Numbered from the stretch's first letter, positions 18,824 to 27,819 are shown. The stretch: DNA of 64,000 nt from Gammaproteobacteria bacterium (GCA_021773175.1 JAJFKO010000024.1:42196-106195), one strand, 5' to 3'. Notes: generated by a model not told the origin, from the sequence alone. Made by a program: numbers and translations.

Positions 18824-20011
18824 TTATAAAATAAATAATAGCAATACTATTACCGATGCTACAATCAATGTTGCTATTGGTAACCATTGTTTAGATAAAC
18901 TTAACTTCAAACCGTCAACAGAATCCTTTCTTAATCGCCATGCCATTATCGCTGGCAAAATTCCAAATAAAATCACCACCATTAAGCCTGCATAATCTAA
19001 TGCGAATAAATATACTTTTGGATAAAACTCAGTAAATAATAATGGCGGTATTAGCATTAACGCAACTGATCGCAGCGGTGAGGATTTTTTCTTAACAAAA
19101 ATGTCTGCTAATACGTGCTGTAAACTTACCGCAACACCAATAAACGATGTTGTAATCGCGCAGAAAGAAAAGATATCCGCTATTTTTGTAATGTGTACTA
19201 TCTGTGTTTGCTGCGAAATAGTACTGGTTAAGCGTGTTACCGGGTTAACACTATTAAGAATCACTGAAAATTTTGCTAAATCAAGAGTACTTGATAATAG
19301 AGTTTGCCATAAAAGAAAAAGTATCAGTGGAATTAATGCGCCGATAATCAAAACATATTTGAGTTTACGATAGTCACTATTTAAATATTCTCTAATTGCA
19401 GGAATGAGTGGTTGAAAAGTAAAGGCAATCACAACAATCGGTAATGCCATCCACCAACTTTCATTTAAATGAATCTGTTTAAGTTTATTGAGCTCCATAT
19501 GAGGAAGCATTAAGCTCATGAGCACAACAATACTAACAATCAATCCGAAAGCAAGAATACGGTTAACGTTATCTGTAAAGGCGATACCCCAATATAAAAT
19601 ACCAGCAAAAATAACAGTGAAAATTATATTACCTTGTATTGATATAGTTTTAGGTACATGCATAGTCGTTAAAACAGCATGAACAATAGAGCCTGCTCCT
19701 GCAATATAAGACGCTAATAGTGCATAAAGAATTAATAATAAAAGAATCTTTGCAAACCATTTGCCATAACGCCCCAATGTTGCATTAGCCATTGTCGGGA
19801 TATTGCTACCAGCAGGAAAATGTAAATTTACTTGTAACAACATGAATGCACTAAGTAATAGATATACAAAGCCTAATAACAAAATAAAAATAGCAGGAAT
19901 AAAACCATTGATTCCCGCTTCTAAGGGTAACGGAATCATGCCGCCCCCGATCACTGATCCACTTAGTAATATGATACTACCGAAAATACGACTCTTATTT
20001 GTTAGCTGCAT
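18824..20011 (-). CDS. Aromatic amino-acid permease (HAAAP family)
   Basis: 395 residues with 11 predicted transmembrane helices. The start GSIILLSGSVIGGGMIPLPL matches the first helix of TyrP/Mtr-type transporters, and PALFIL-like helices follow at the usual spacing; FTFQPLIPAIREYLN is a typical mid-protein segment. These are proton symporters for tyrosine or tryptophan; the exact substrate cannot be read. It is transcribed alone, divergent from the LuxR regulator. Confidence 0.85.
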   Translation of the reverse strand: MQLTNKSRIFGSIILLSGSVIGGGMIPLPLEAGINGFIPAIFILLLGFVYLLLSAFMLLQVNLHFPAGSNIPTMANATLGRYGKWFAKILLLLILYALLASYIAGAGSIVHAVLTTMHVPKTISIQGNIIFTVIFAGILYWGIAFTDNVNRILAFGLIVSIVVLMSLMLPHMELNKLKQIHLNESWWMALPIVVIAFTFQPLIPAIREYLNSDYRKLKYVLIIGALIPLILFLLWQTLLSSTLDLAKFSVILNSVNPVTRLTSTISQQTQIVHITKIADIFSFCAITTSFIGVAVSLQHVLADIFVKKKSSPLRSVALMLIPPLLFTEFYPKVYLFALDYAGLMVVILFGILPAIMAWRLRKDSVDGLKLSLSKQWLPIATLIVASVIVLLLFIL

Positions 20012-20145
20012 ACATCAACCGTTGATTTTATACTTAATTATAAGTGTTGAAAGTGATGTTACTCAATCTTTGAACGTCCTGTCAAAACAGTTTCACAACA
20101 GATCAATGCTTGCTGACTTTAAGAATATGTGATAAATTATCGACC

Positions 20146-20955
20146 ATGATTGAAAAGCACCCATGTATTCAACATAGCCATCTAATTCAAGACTTATGTT
20201 TTCCTTTAAAGCGTCTTGGTATTGTCTTTTTTGGTTATACTACAACGACCGCAGAAGGAAAAAATATTTGTGTTGGCAGCGATCCGGATTATGGACGCCA
20301 ATATTTAAATCGTTCTTATTACAATGCCGATGTTCATCATAGCTTTAATGACGTTGTTAGCAAACCTATTTATCTATTATGGGATAACGTTACTCAAACG
20401 AAACACCAAATTGAGCTATATGACTTAGCCAAAGAATTTGGACACAGCCATACACTAACAATTATACAACAGCATGAAGATATTAATCATTGTTATCATT
20501 TCAGTGGTAGCAATAGTAATAATGCTATCAATCAAATTTATTTCCATCATCTTGATTACCTACATGCTTTTATTCACTATTTTAATGATAAGCTGAATTC
20601 TATTGCTGAATTACAAGAAATTTATGATTTTCAATTTACAGCCATTGACGATAAAGTAGATACAAACATTAATATACAAACACTAACTTCGATTCATGAG
20701 TTCGATGACCTACAGCTTAACTTTAACAACGCCATCGCATTTAAGCGCCAACTTCATTTATTAACAAAAGAAGAATTACAATGTTTACATTGGTTACATA
20801 AAGGTAAATCTGCTGAACTCACTAGTCAAATCGTTGGTAAGTCGCGCAAAACTATTGAACGCCATATCGCAAATGCAAAAATAAAGTTACATTGCCATAC
20901 CGCTTTTCAACTTGGTGAAAGAATTGCATTATCTGGTATTTCTGATTGGTTATAA
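20146..20955 (+). CDS. LuxR-type transcriptional regulator
   Basis: 269 residues from the ATG at 20146; an earlier TTG would add 12 residues without support. The last 65 residues form a LuxR/GerE helix-turn-helix (LTKEELQCLHWLHKGKSAEL, then GKSRKTIERHIANAKIK). The N-terminal 190 residues look like a sensory domain and resemble the plan of LuxR regulators common in Legionella-like bacteria, without an acyl-homoserine-lactone motif that I can recognise. The ligand is unknown. It is divergent from the permease, which could be a target. Confidence 0.82.
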   Translation: MIEKHPCIQHSHLIQDLCFPLKRLGIVFFGYTTTTAEGKNICVGSDPDYGRQYLNRSYYNADVHHSFNDVVSKPIYLLWDNVTQTKHQIELYDLAKEFGHSHTLTIIQQHEDINHCYHFSGSNSNNAINQIYFHHLDYLHAFIHYFNDKLNSIAELQEIYDFQFTAIDDKVDTNINIQTLTSIHEFDDLQLNFNNAIAFKRQLHLLTKEELQCLHWLHKGKSAELTSQIVGKSRKTIERHIANAKIKLHCHTAFQLGERIALSGISDWL

Positions 20956-21048
20956 GTTGCCTCGAAGGAAACCAGTACAACTCATCACCGTAGCCTTTAT
21001 CATAAATTTAATTTAAAAGATCGACTCTCTGGAATCATCAGCCCTCAT

Positions 21049-21270
21049 GTATACACCCAACGTAGTTGAAGATGCGACTTTTGCCAACCATTAGCACATC
21101 ATCTTCACAACAAGTTATACGGAAAAAATTGTTACATAGAATGACTATGTGCCGCATTTTTCCCTATAACTTGTTGCGAATCTAATGCACTACTGACAGC
21201 TAAAAGTCTCAAGCTTAGAAAGTATCTTATTTCAGTCGATCTCGCATCTTCAACTACGCTGGGTATATAC
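21049..21270. repeat. Nested inverted-repeat element between luxR-type gene and rlmB
   Basis: Outer arms 21049-21077 and 21242-21270 are inverted copies with 27 of 29 bases matching (core CGTAGTTGAAGATGCGA). Inner arms 21108-21127 and 21157-21176 match at 19 of 20 (CAACAAGTTATA...). At the centre ACATAG (21134-21139) pairs with CTATGT (21145-21150). The element fills most of the 381-base gap 20956-21336, which has no gene. It would fold into one long interrupted hairpin. Its core resembles those of the elements at 24628 and 39119. Confidence 0.85.
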
Positions 21271-21336
21271 TCGCCGCATTATAGATAAAAAACAATTTTC
21301 TTAACTCAGATGAGAAGATAAATACAGAAATTGGAA

Positions 21337-22089
21337 TTAAAGGCTTCGTTGACGTACCACTTCATAAAGACAAATACCCGTAGCAACAGAAACATTAAGG
21401 CTCTCAACATAGCCATTCATCGGCAATTGGAATAGTTCGTCACAATTTTCTCGAGTTAAACGTCGTAAGCCCTTACCTTCTGCTCCCAAAACTAATGCAA
21501 CCGGACCTTTATAATCGATATCATAAAGTGTCTTTTCGCCTTCAACGGCAGCACCATAAATCCAGATACCAAGATCTTGTAACGACTTAAGCGTTCTAGC
21601 CAGATTAGTTACCGTATAAAGATTCACAGTTTCTGCAGCACCGCATGCGACTTTCTGTACTGTCGGTGTAATACCCACAGCGTTATCCTTCGGACAAATA
21701 ACAGCATGTACACCCGCAGCATCAGCACTACGCAGGCAAGCACCTAGATTATGCGGATCTTGCACGCCATCCAGGACGAGAACAAAAGCAGGCTCAGTTA
21801 ACTGCTGCAAATGTTCAATCAAGTCAGCTTGTTGCTGTTTACCAGAAAGGGATTTCTGCTTATTAGCAAGCTTGGCAACGATACCTTGATGTTGCTCACT
21901 TTTGACTAACTCACTTAAAGTATGACGATCAAAATACTCTATAACAATATTATTATGTTTGGCAATCTGTAAAATCTCCTGCAATCGCTTTTCATCCCGA
22001 CATTGCAGAACACATAATCCCACAACTTCTATAGGTGATTTCTTTAATAAAGCTAATACTGCATGGATACCATAAATACAATTTTCCAT
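21337..22089 (-). CDS. rlmB: 23S rRNA (guanosine-2251-2'-O) methyltransferase
   Basis: 250 residues, SpoU/TrmH fold. The N-terminal substrate-binding domain starts YGIHAVLALLKK. The three knot motifs are visible: VLDGVQDPHNLGACLRSADA, LVLGAEGKGLRRL and SLNVSVATGICLYEVVRQR. It methylates G2251 of 23S rRNA using S-adenosylmethionine. It follows rnr on the same strand, the conserved gammaproteobacterial order. Confidence 0.96.
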   Translation of the reverse strand: MENCIYGIHAVLALLKKSPIEVVGLCVLQCRDEKRLQEILQIAKHNNIVIEYFDRHTLSELVKSEQHQGIVAKLANKQKSLSGKQQQADLIEHLQQLTEPAFVLVLDGVQDPHNLGACLRSADAAGVHAVICPKDNAVGITPTVQKVACGAAETVNLYTVTNLARTLKSLQDLGIWIYGAAVEGEKTLYDIDYKGPVALVLGAEGKGLRRLTRENCDELFQLPMNGYVESLNVSVATGICLYEVVRQRSL

Positions 22090-22127
22090 ATTTATACCAC
22101 TTGAATAAAATATTTAATAATGAAACT

Positions 22128-22177
22128 GGACTTACGATAATTCCTTTAGACGAGGCGAAAGAAATTATTGTAGGTCC
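22128..22177. repeat. Hairpin between rlmB and rnr
   Basis: GGACTTACGATAATTCCTTT (22128-22147) is an inverted copy of 22158-22177 with 17 of 20 matches and a 10-base loop. It sits 8 bases from the rnr stop and 38 bases upstream of rlmB. There is no U-run, so it is not a standard terminator. The GGACTTA end recurs in the hairpins at 27758 and, nearly, 29342. Confidence 0.75.
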
Positions 22178-22184
22178 TGTGAAA

Positions 22185-24374
22185 TTAAGACGCCAATTCA
22201 AAATCGATTTTTCGATCATCTAAATCAACACGGACAACGCGCACTCTCATCGGGTCACCTAAACGATAACGTATATGAGTTCGCTCGCCAATTAATGTAT
22301 GCCGTATCGCATCAAAATGATAATAATCATTTTCTAATGCAGTAACATGCACTAGACCATCAACGAATATATCATTAAGTTGTACAAAAAGACCAAACCC
22401 TGTTACCGCAGCAATAATACCATCGTATTCCTGCTCCAAGCGATGCTGCATATATTCACATTTCAACCAACTTTGTACATCACGGGTTGCATCATTGGCT
22501 CGACGCTCTGTATAGGAACAATGCTCACCAAAAGTATGCATTTGTTTGCCATCATAATAAAAATCAGCAACGTCTCTATTTTCTATAGTATGCTTAATTG
22601 CTCGATGTAAAAGTAAATCAGGGTAACGCCGAATTGGTGAGGTGAAATGCGCATATTCTTTATAAGCTAAACCAAAATGACCCGCATTTTGATCAGTATA
22701 AATTGCCTGCCTCATAGTACGCAACATCACAGTTTGAATAAGTTGAATGTCCGGTCGCTCAGCAACAGACGCAAGTAATTTAGCAAACTCGCGAGGCAAT
22801 GGTTTTTTTCCACCAGAAAAACGCAAACCTAACTCAAGTAGAAACTCACGAAATTCTTGAATTTTTGTTTCACCGGGATGATCATGTACTCGGAAGAGAC
22901 TTGGAATCTTATTTTTTTCAATAAATTTCGCTGCACTAACATTAGCTAATAACATACATTCTTCAATAATTCGATGGGCAACATTGCGTTCCAATGGCAC
23001 GATAGATTCTATTTTACGGGCCTCATCAAATATAAATTTAACCTCAGTTGTTTCAAATTCAATCGCACCACGTTTACCGCGTTCTTTATGCAATACCTTA
23101 AAAAGTGAGTTTAATTCATGTAGCTGCGGTGTTAGATGCTGATAGTCAACAGGTAAAGCAACATCATCAAGTAATAAAGCACCTACTTGAGTATAGGTTA
23201 ATCGCGCCTGTGATTGCATAACAGCATTATAAAATCGATAACCCGATAATTTACCTTTTGCTGTTATTCGCATTTCACAAACCACACATAATCGGTCCAC
23301 ATGAGGATTTAACGAGCACAAACCATTACTTAGTTTCTCCGGCAACATAGGAATGACTTCACCCGGAAAGTAAACAGAATTACCACGGTTATAGCCTTCT
23401 TTATCCAGTGCCGTTTCGGGTTTCACATAGTGACTAACATCAGCTATCGCTACATATAAAACCCAACCACCTTTAGGTAATGCTTTGCAATAAACGGCAT
23501 CATCAAAATCACGTGCGTCTTCACCATCAATTGTCACTAGAGGTAAATCACGTAAGTCAGTTCTGTTTAACTTATCTTGTTCCCCGACAGTATCGGCAAT
23601 AGCATGACTCTCAGCCATAACATCAGCAGGCCAAGTACAAGGTAAATCATGTGAACGCAACGCAATACTAATTTCCATACCAGGAGCCAGATGCTCACCT
23701 AAAACTTCTATAATTCTACCGAGGGGTCCTTTACGCATAGAGGGTTGACCAATAATCTCAACCATAACAATCTGGCCATCTTCAGCTGAATTTTGCATAT
23801 CAATAGGAATACTAATGTCTTTATTGATACCTTTATTTTCTGGTATCACCATGGCGTCATCTTTATAAAAGCGACCAACGACAGTATGTGTATTGGATTC
23901 TAAAACTTCAACAATTTGTGCTTCTTTACGTCCACGTTTATCGACATTAATAACCCGTGCTAATATAACATCACCATGAAATGCTTTGCGCATCTCACGT
24001 GGACCGAGATATAAATCATTTTCTTCCGTTTCGACATTCACAAAACCAAAACCATCACGATGAGCAATTACTCGCCCTCGTAATAAATCCATTTTATCTA
24101 TAAGACCATAAACACCACGTCGGTTTTTCACTAACTGTCCATCACGTTCCATGGCGCGTAATCGACGTCTTATTGCTTCTAGTTGATCTTCTGTTGTTAA
24201 CGACAGCGCATTCGCTATACCAATAAAATTGAGTGGCTTCTTTTGCTTACGTAAAAGCTCTTGAATGTATTCACGGCTGGGAATAGGATTTTCATACTTA
24301 GTGGCTTCGCGCTCAGCAAATGGATCTTTTACGTTCTTCTGCTTATTGTGCCCTGTTTTTTTCTTTCTTATCAC
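22185..24374 (-). CDS. rnr: Ribonuclease R
   Basis: A 3'-5' exoribonuclease that degrades structured RNA. After a basic start, DPFAEREATKYENPIPSREY is the classic RNase R N-terminus; a winged-helix region, cold-shock domains, the RNB catalytic block (TIDGEDARDFDDAVYC with metal-binding Asp residues) and a C-terminal S1 domain follow. The reading frame is open back to 24473, but the family start and an AT-rich promoter-like stretch favour an internal start; I chose the GTG at 24374, which is uncertain. The protein ends right after S1, without the lysine-rich tail of E. coli RNase R. Confidence 0.93.
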   Translation of the reverse strand: MIRKKKTGHNKQKNVKDPFAEREATKYENPIPSREYIQELLRKQKKPLNFIGIANALSLTTEDQLEAIRRRLRAMERDGQLVKNRRGVYGLIDKMDLLRGRVIAHRDGFGFVNVETEENDLYLGPREMRKAFHGDVILARVINVDKRGRKEAQIVEVLESNTHTVVGRFYKDDAMVIPENKGINKDISIPIDMQNSAEDGQIVMVEIIGQPSMRKGPLGRIIEVLGEHLAPGMEISIALRSHDLPCTWPADVMAESHAIADTVGEQDKLNRTDLRDLPLVTIDGEDARDFDDAVYCKALPKGGWVLYVAIADVSHYVKPETALDKEGYNRGNSVYFPGEVIPMLPEKLSNGLCSLNPHVDRLCVVCEMRITAKGKLSGYRFYNAVMQSQARLTYTQVGALLLDDVALPVDYQHLTPQLHELNSLFKVLHKERGKRGAIEFETTEVKFIFDEARKIESIVPLERNVAHRIIEECMLLANVSAAKFIEKNKIPSLFRVHDHPGETKIQEFREFLLELGLRFSGGKKPLPREFAKLLASVAERPDIQLIQTVMLRTMRQAIYTDQNAGHFGLAYKEYAHFTSPIRRYPDLLLHRAIKHTIENRDVADFYYDGKQMHTFGEHCSYTERRANDATRDVQSWLKCEYMQHRLEQEYDGIIAAVTGFGLFVQLNDIFVDGLVHVTALENDYYHFDAIRHTLIGERTHIRYRLGDPMRVRVVRVDLDDRKIDFELAS

Positions 24375-24401
24375 CTGATTTATCACCACAAATGTTTGTA
24401 T

Positions 24402-24430
24402 ATATAATATATATAGTATATGAACCTCAA
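24402..24430 (-). promoter_or_regulatory. Possible rnr promoter
   Basis: On the minus strand TTGAGG (24430-24425) is followed after 17 bases by TTATAT (24407-24402), inside a long AT-only stretch. It lies directly upstream of the chosen rnr start and within the longer upstream frame, which argues that the longer frame is not the real start. The match to the sigma-70 consensus is moderate. Confidence 0.35.
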
Positions 24431-24598
24431 CTTTGCGCCATTGTACCTGGTTTAAGGGCAAAACAGCAAACATTAATAATACTTAAATTCCTGAAATTGA
24501 TGGGGTTTTCTTGAAAAAGACGGTTTCGATAATAGGTCTGTTGTTTGACAAGCTAATACAGAATCAGTAAAGTTTAGAACAGAAAAATGAGTCTTTAG

Positions 24599-24623
24599 AA
24601 AAAAAATGGGCACCGTAGTGCCC
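24599..24623 (-). terminator. Intrinsic terminator, minus strand
   Basis: Read on the minus strand, GGGCAC and GTGCCC flank the loop TACG (a stable UACG tetraloop) and are followed by A and then eight T (24606-24599). This is a strong Rho-independent terminator. It would end a transcript from the orphan gene at 24987-27128 after it has passed antisense to the tRNA and through the repeat at 24628-24788. Confidence 0.82.
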
Positions 24624-24627
24624 CAAT

Positions 24628-24788
24628 ATACCCGTAGCGATCCATTCTTAGGTTTTCTCACTGGTTATTTTTCGCGAGAAATGCACTTTAAATCTTGTCA
24701 ATAGTCCAGCTATTACCTGCGATTTAGAGCACCTGTCTCATAAAAAATTCCGGTGCGATAAAATCTAAAAATGGACCGCTACGGATAT
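24628..24788. repeat. Nested inverted-repeat element upstream of tRNA-Leu
   Basis: The left arm from 24628 (ATACCCGTAGCGATCCATT...) is an inverted copy of the arm ending at 24788, 25 of the outermost 29 bases matching. The centre is AAATC-TTGTC-AATAG-TCCAG-CTATT-ACCTGC-GATTT (24690-24725): two paired blocks on each side of an asymmetric internal loop. Almost the same core occurs at 39119-39248. The region 24475-24872 otherwise has only the terminator and short TTA and GT runs near 24811-24835. Confidence 0.85.
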
Positions 24789-24872
24789 ATATAGAGATGA
24801 GGCCAACTTTTATTATTATTATTATGTGTGTGTGTTCATCTTTTTATATTTTCTAATTTTCATAATTTACCT

Positions 24873-24959
24873 GCCGAGGTGGTGAAATTGGTAGACACGC
24901 AAGTTTCAGGTATTTGTGGGGGCAACCCCTTGGAGGTTCAAATCCTCTCCTCGGCACCA
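24873..24959 (+). tRNA. tRNA-Leu (anticodon CAG)
   Basis: An 87-base class II tRNA with CCA encoded. The acceptor stem GCCGAGG pairs with CCTCGGC, the D-arm contains GAAATTGGTAGAC, the anticodon loop TTCAGGT gives CAG, a long variable arm (GTGGGGGCAACCCC region) follows, and the T-loop is GGTTCAAATCC. CATAAT at 24861 is a plausible -10 box. It lies on the opposite strand from its neighbours. Some pseudomonads also carry a tRNA-Leu gene between rnr and purA, so the location looks ancestral. Confidence 0.97.
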
Positions 24960-24986
24960 AATTACAATTTACAATATTTACTCTGC

Positions 24987-27128
24987 TTAATAGGCTTCTA
25001 ACCTCTTTCTTGCTGGTAGCATAGCAGGATCAAAATCGACAACATGCTTCATATCTTTAACCATCTTCTCTCCTAATTTTTGAGCAGTGGTTCTCAACCA
25101 ACGCGTCCAAACTGAGCCTAAATGTAGCCTTGGTACTTGCAGAGTCGGTAACTTAGCATAAACCCCGTGTAATGCTGCAACCTCTAGAATCATATCTGCG
25201 TGTGATGTTTCAGCTTGAAGAGCATCTTTATTCTCTTGCATATATCGCTGTAAGCCTAGCAACACATTGAGATACTGGCTTTTCAAGAATGCGACACTTT
25301 CACGTCGATCTTTAGCAACAACACCCCACTGTAAGATAGAAAGTTTGCGATCAAGACTTTTTTCCCTCACAGTAAGCTTAGCCTCTAAATTTTCTAATAA
25401 TGTCAAAGCAAGACTCGGCGGAATAGCAGCATGATCATTTGGTCGATGGCTTCCATCATTAATTTGTATATAGCTTTTTGCTAATGCGATAAGCCGAAAT
25501 GCAGTATTAACACAAGCTTCTTCTTTTTTTGTAAGGGCACATTTCTCAGCTTTGGCCAATATACCTTTAACATCAGAATCGATATCCAGCCCTAAACACT
25601 CTTGTACTTGCCCCTGATATGCAGCAATGCCTTCTCCAAATGTGCCGCGGCATATTTTACTTAATTGATACCAAATCGTTGGCTCTTTGCGACTATAAAC
25701 TTTGCTTGCGCCTATAGAAAATGCGCGCGTTATAGTAACTTCACCTTTATCCATACGAGAAAAAGTCGCTTCTAAATTTTTGCTTTTTTTTGGATATTCA
25801 GCAACCAACTTATTAGCTGCGTTAACTAATGTGCTAACTTCATCAAGAGATAATTTCCTTCTTCTACCCTCTGGAAAATAAACTCCAGTTAAACGAACAT
25901 ATTCACTTCCATCAAGAAAAGCATTATCTTTACGTTTTATTTCGGCCAGCTTGTTTTCTGCAGTATTAAGCTCTATATGTCGAGCAATTAAAAATTCTAA
26001 AGCATCAATAGCTTTATGAAATTCTATTTTTGCTGTTGTTGCATTGCGCTTTGTTCCATGAGCAGCAACGTTGAAAAAAGCTGAATACTGTCCTCTCCAA
26101 GCCTCTGCTGCAGATTCATCATCCAACTTTTGCCAAACAGAATCTGCAGCGCCAGATAAACATTGGTTCATTAATGCCTGTTGAGCAATATAAAGTTTTT
26201 CCTGAGTTGCTAAATAACGTTTTTGCTCAGCTAATCCATGAAAGTACATGTCGACTGAACCATACTCTGGCAACTCATTACAACTCTCCTGCTGTACTGA
26301 TGCGGTCATATAACTAGCAAAAGATGTCGTACTTGCATTTACCGCTTTGGAGATTTCTGATGTCGCTGCCCCCATATCACGTAGATGAGGACTAATCTCT
26401 GCAGCACAATCAGCAAGCTCGGAAGCATAATCACCATCGAATACTGCTGTATCTTGACAACGTTGAGATTCCGCATGTTTTACCCATGCTTGGATAGTTC
26501 TTGCAAGTTGTTGAGAATAATAAAACTTACCGGCATTATTGGTTTTCCAATCCTGTGGTTGCTCAAGAAAATATTGGTTACAACTTTCCAACAACGCTAA
26601 TCGAAACTGTTTTAGTTCGCCATCTTTAAAGGGTAAAGCATGGTTCTGCCAGAATTTAAACAATACTGCATTTAATACAGCTAAATCATGCTGCAATTTC
26701 ACATAAGCGCCAACAAAAGCCGGATTGCTGCTCATCTGAGCTTGGTATGGAGCTCGATTACTCGCTGAAAAGCCAAATAAAGGCTCTCTTTGACCAGACA
26801 AACGTGCTACTGACCACAAATCCTTACGCAGGCTTTCAACTTCAGGTCTTGAGTCTTTTACAATATGCGCTGAAAAAGCCGTTCTTAACTCCATAGGTAA
26901 AAAACGTAATGCCTCTTCGACAACATTGAAAGCTGTTTGGTTATTAGGAGCCCTAACGAACGAATATAGCCCTACATCGAAACGTGGAACGCGGGAGCTA
27001 AACTCCATAGCATCACAAAGTAGAGCTTCACTATGTGACCTATCATATTTTTGGACCCGTCCAGCCCAATAATTTTTCTTATTTTCCGAACCACCAGAAA
27101 ATACACTTCTTACACCTAAAAAAGACAT
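24987..27128 (-). CDS. Large orphan protein beside tRNA-Leu
   Basis: 713 residues of unknown family. It is mostly helical by composition, rich in Ala, Leu, Lys and Glu, with no signal peptide and no membrane helix. Local segments that could be used for searching are LYIAQQALMNQCL, PEGRRRKLSLDEVSTLV and SILQWGVVAKDRRESVAFL. Its stop lies only 27 bases from the 3' end of tRNA-Leu and it separates that tRNA from purA, so it looks inserted into an otherwise conserved block. It could be a secreted effector of a host-associated bacterium, but no secretion signal can be recognised. An imperfect stem (27178-27205) lies upstream. Confidence 0.75.
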   Translation of the reverse strand: MSFLGVRSVFSGGSENKKNYWAGRVQKYDRSHSEALLCDAMEFSSRVPRFDVGLYSFVRAPNNQTAFNVVEEALRFLPMELRTAFSAHIVKDSRPEVESLRKDLWSVARLSGQREPLFGFSASNRAPYQAQMSSNPAFVGAYVKLQHDLAVLNAVLFKFWQNHALPFKDGELKQFRLALLESCNQYFLEQPQDWKTNNAGKFYYSQQLARTIQAWVKHAESQRCQDTAVFDGDYASELADCAAEISPHLRDMGAATSEISKAVNASTTSFASYMTASVQQESCNELPEYGSVDMYFHGLAEQKRYLATQEKLYIAQQALMNQCLSGAADSVWQKLDDESAAEAWRGQYSAFFNVAAHGTKRNATTAKIEFHKAIDALEFLIARHIELNTAENKLAEIKRKDNAFLDGSEYVRLTGVYFPEGRRRKLSLDEVSTLVNAANKLVAEYPKKSKNLEATFSRMDKGEVTITRAFSIGASKVYSRKEPTIWYQLSKICRGTFGEGIAAYQGQVQECLGLDIDSDVKGILAKAEKCALTKKEEACVNTAFRLIALAKSYIQINDGSHRPNDHAAIPPSLALTLLENLEAKLTVREKSLDRKLSILQWGVVAKDRRESVAFLKSQYLNVLLGLQRYMQENKDALQAETSHADMILEVAALHGVYAKLPTLQVPRLHLGSVWTRWLRTTAQKLGEKMVKDMKHVVDFDPAMLPARKRLEAY

Positions 27129-27757
27129 AACAAATACTCCATCTTACTAATTGTATTTTTATGTTATGTCTCCCATGCAGCGCATCTCTTTTTTTGAGAT
27201 CGCTGTTAACACCTAGCGAGAAACAGACTACTCCTATTTTTTTGATTTGCCTAGATGATAAATAAAAACCGGAATTAAGCTCCTATAAATTTGCTGTTCA
27301 AGAGCATGTCAAAATGTGTCTTCCAACATAGGAATTTTGCAAAGGTTTAATTATCGAACAAAGCGACGCAGAGGGATCAACCTCTTTAATAAGTTAACTT
27401 GATGATTTCACATGTGATACACTTTCGACTTATCATTCGGCTTGAACAGTGTCTCAATTATTGAAAAGCATTAATTTCTTATGTAGAAAAGCAAAAGGTC
27501 TCAATAGTTTTGGCAATTATTTTCACAGATTTATTGGTTTTTTTAGCCTCAAGGCATGGGCAAATGCTCACACACAAATTAGCATATCTCTCACGCTCTC
27601 TATGGTCAATATCCCACACAAAGGTTCCAAAAATACCTGAAACAATGTTTTTTAGCATGAAATATATACAAAACCGAGTGGGAACAAACAGAAAACATAG
27701 ATTCGTAAGTTACAGTTTTTGAAAATTCTGTTCAATCTGGGGACAGAAGAATAACAG
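27129..27757. other. Gene-poor region upstream of the orphan gene
   Basis: About 630 bases with no convincing gene. Near its left end an imperfect stem (CAGCGCATCTC, T-rich loop, GAGATCGCTG; 27178-27205) lies 50 bases upstream of the orphan gene. A minus-strand frame 27479-27658 encodes 59 residues (MLKNIVSGIFGTFVWDID..., Cys-containing), with no recognised family; overlapping plus-strand frames are equally short. It may be eroded coding sequence. Confidence 0.45.
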
Positions 27758-27814
27758 TAAGGACTTATACAAAACTCTTGCAACGCGGCATCAAGAGTTT
27801 TGTATAAGTCCTTA
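27758..27814. repeat. Perfect 23-bp hairpin 3' of purA
   Basis: 27758-27780 and 27792-27814 are exact inverted copies of 23 bases (beginning TAAGGACTTATACAAAACTC) around an 11-base loop. It starts 5 bases past the purA stop. Neither strand has a U-run after the stem, so it is not a classical terminator, though such a stem could still stabilise the 3' end of the purA mRNA. GGACTTA is shared with the hairpin at 22128. Confidence 0.9.
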
Positions 27815-27819
27815 GTGAT

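Noticed and set aside
24473..24661. A 62-codon minus-strand frame upstream of rnr
   Set aside because: It runs over the terminator hairpin and the arm of a repeat element, and the encoded sequence has no family features.
27758..27814. The perfect hairpin after purA as an intrinsic terminator
   Set aside because: Neither strand has a U-run after the stem, and its GGACTTA end links it to the other intergenic hairpins instead.
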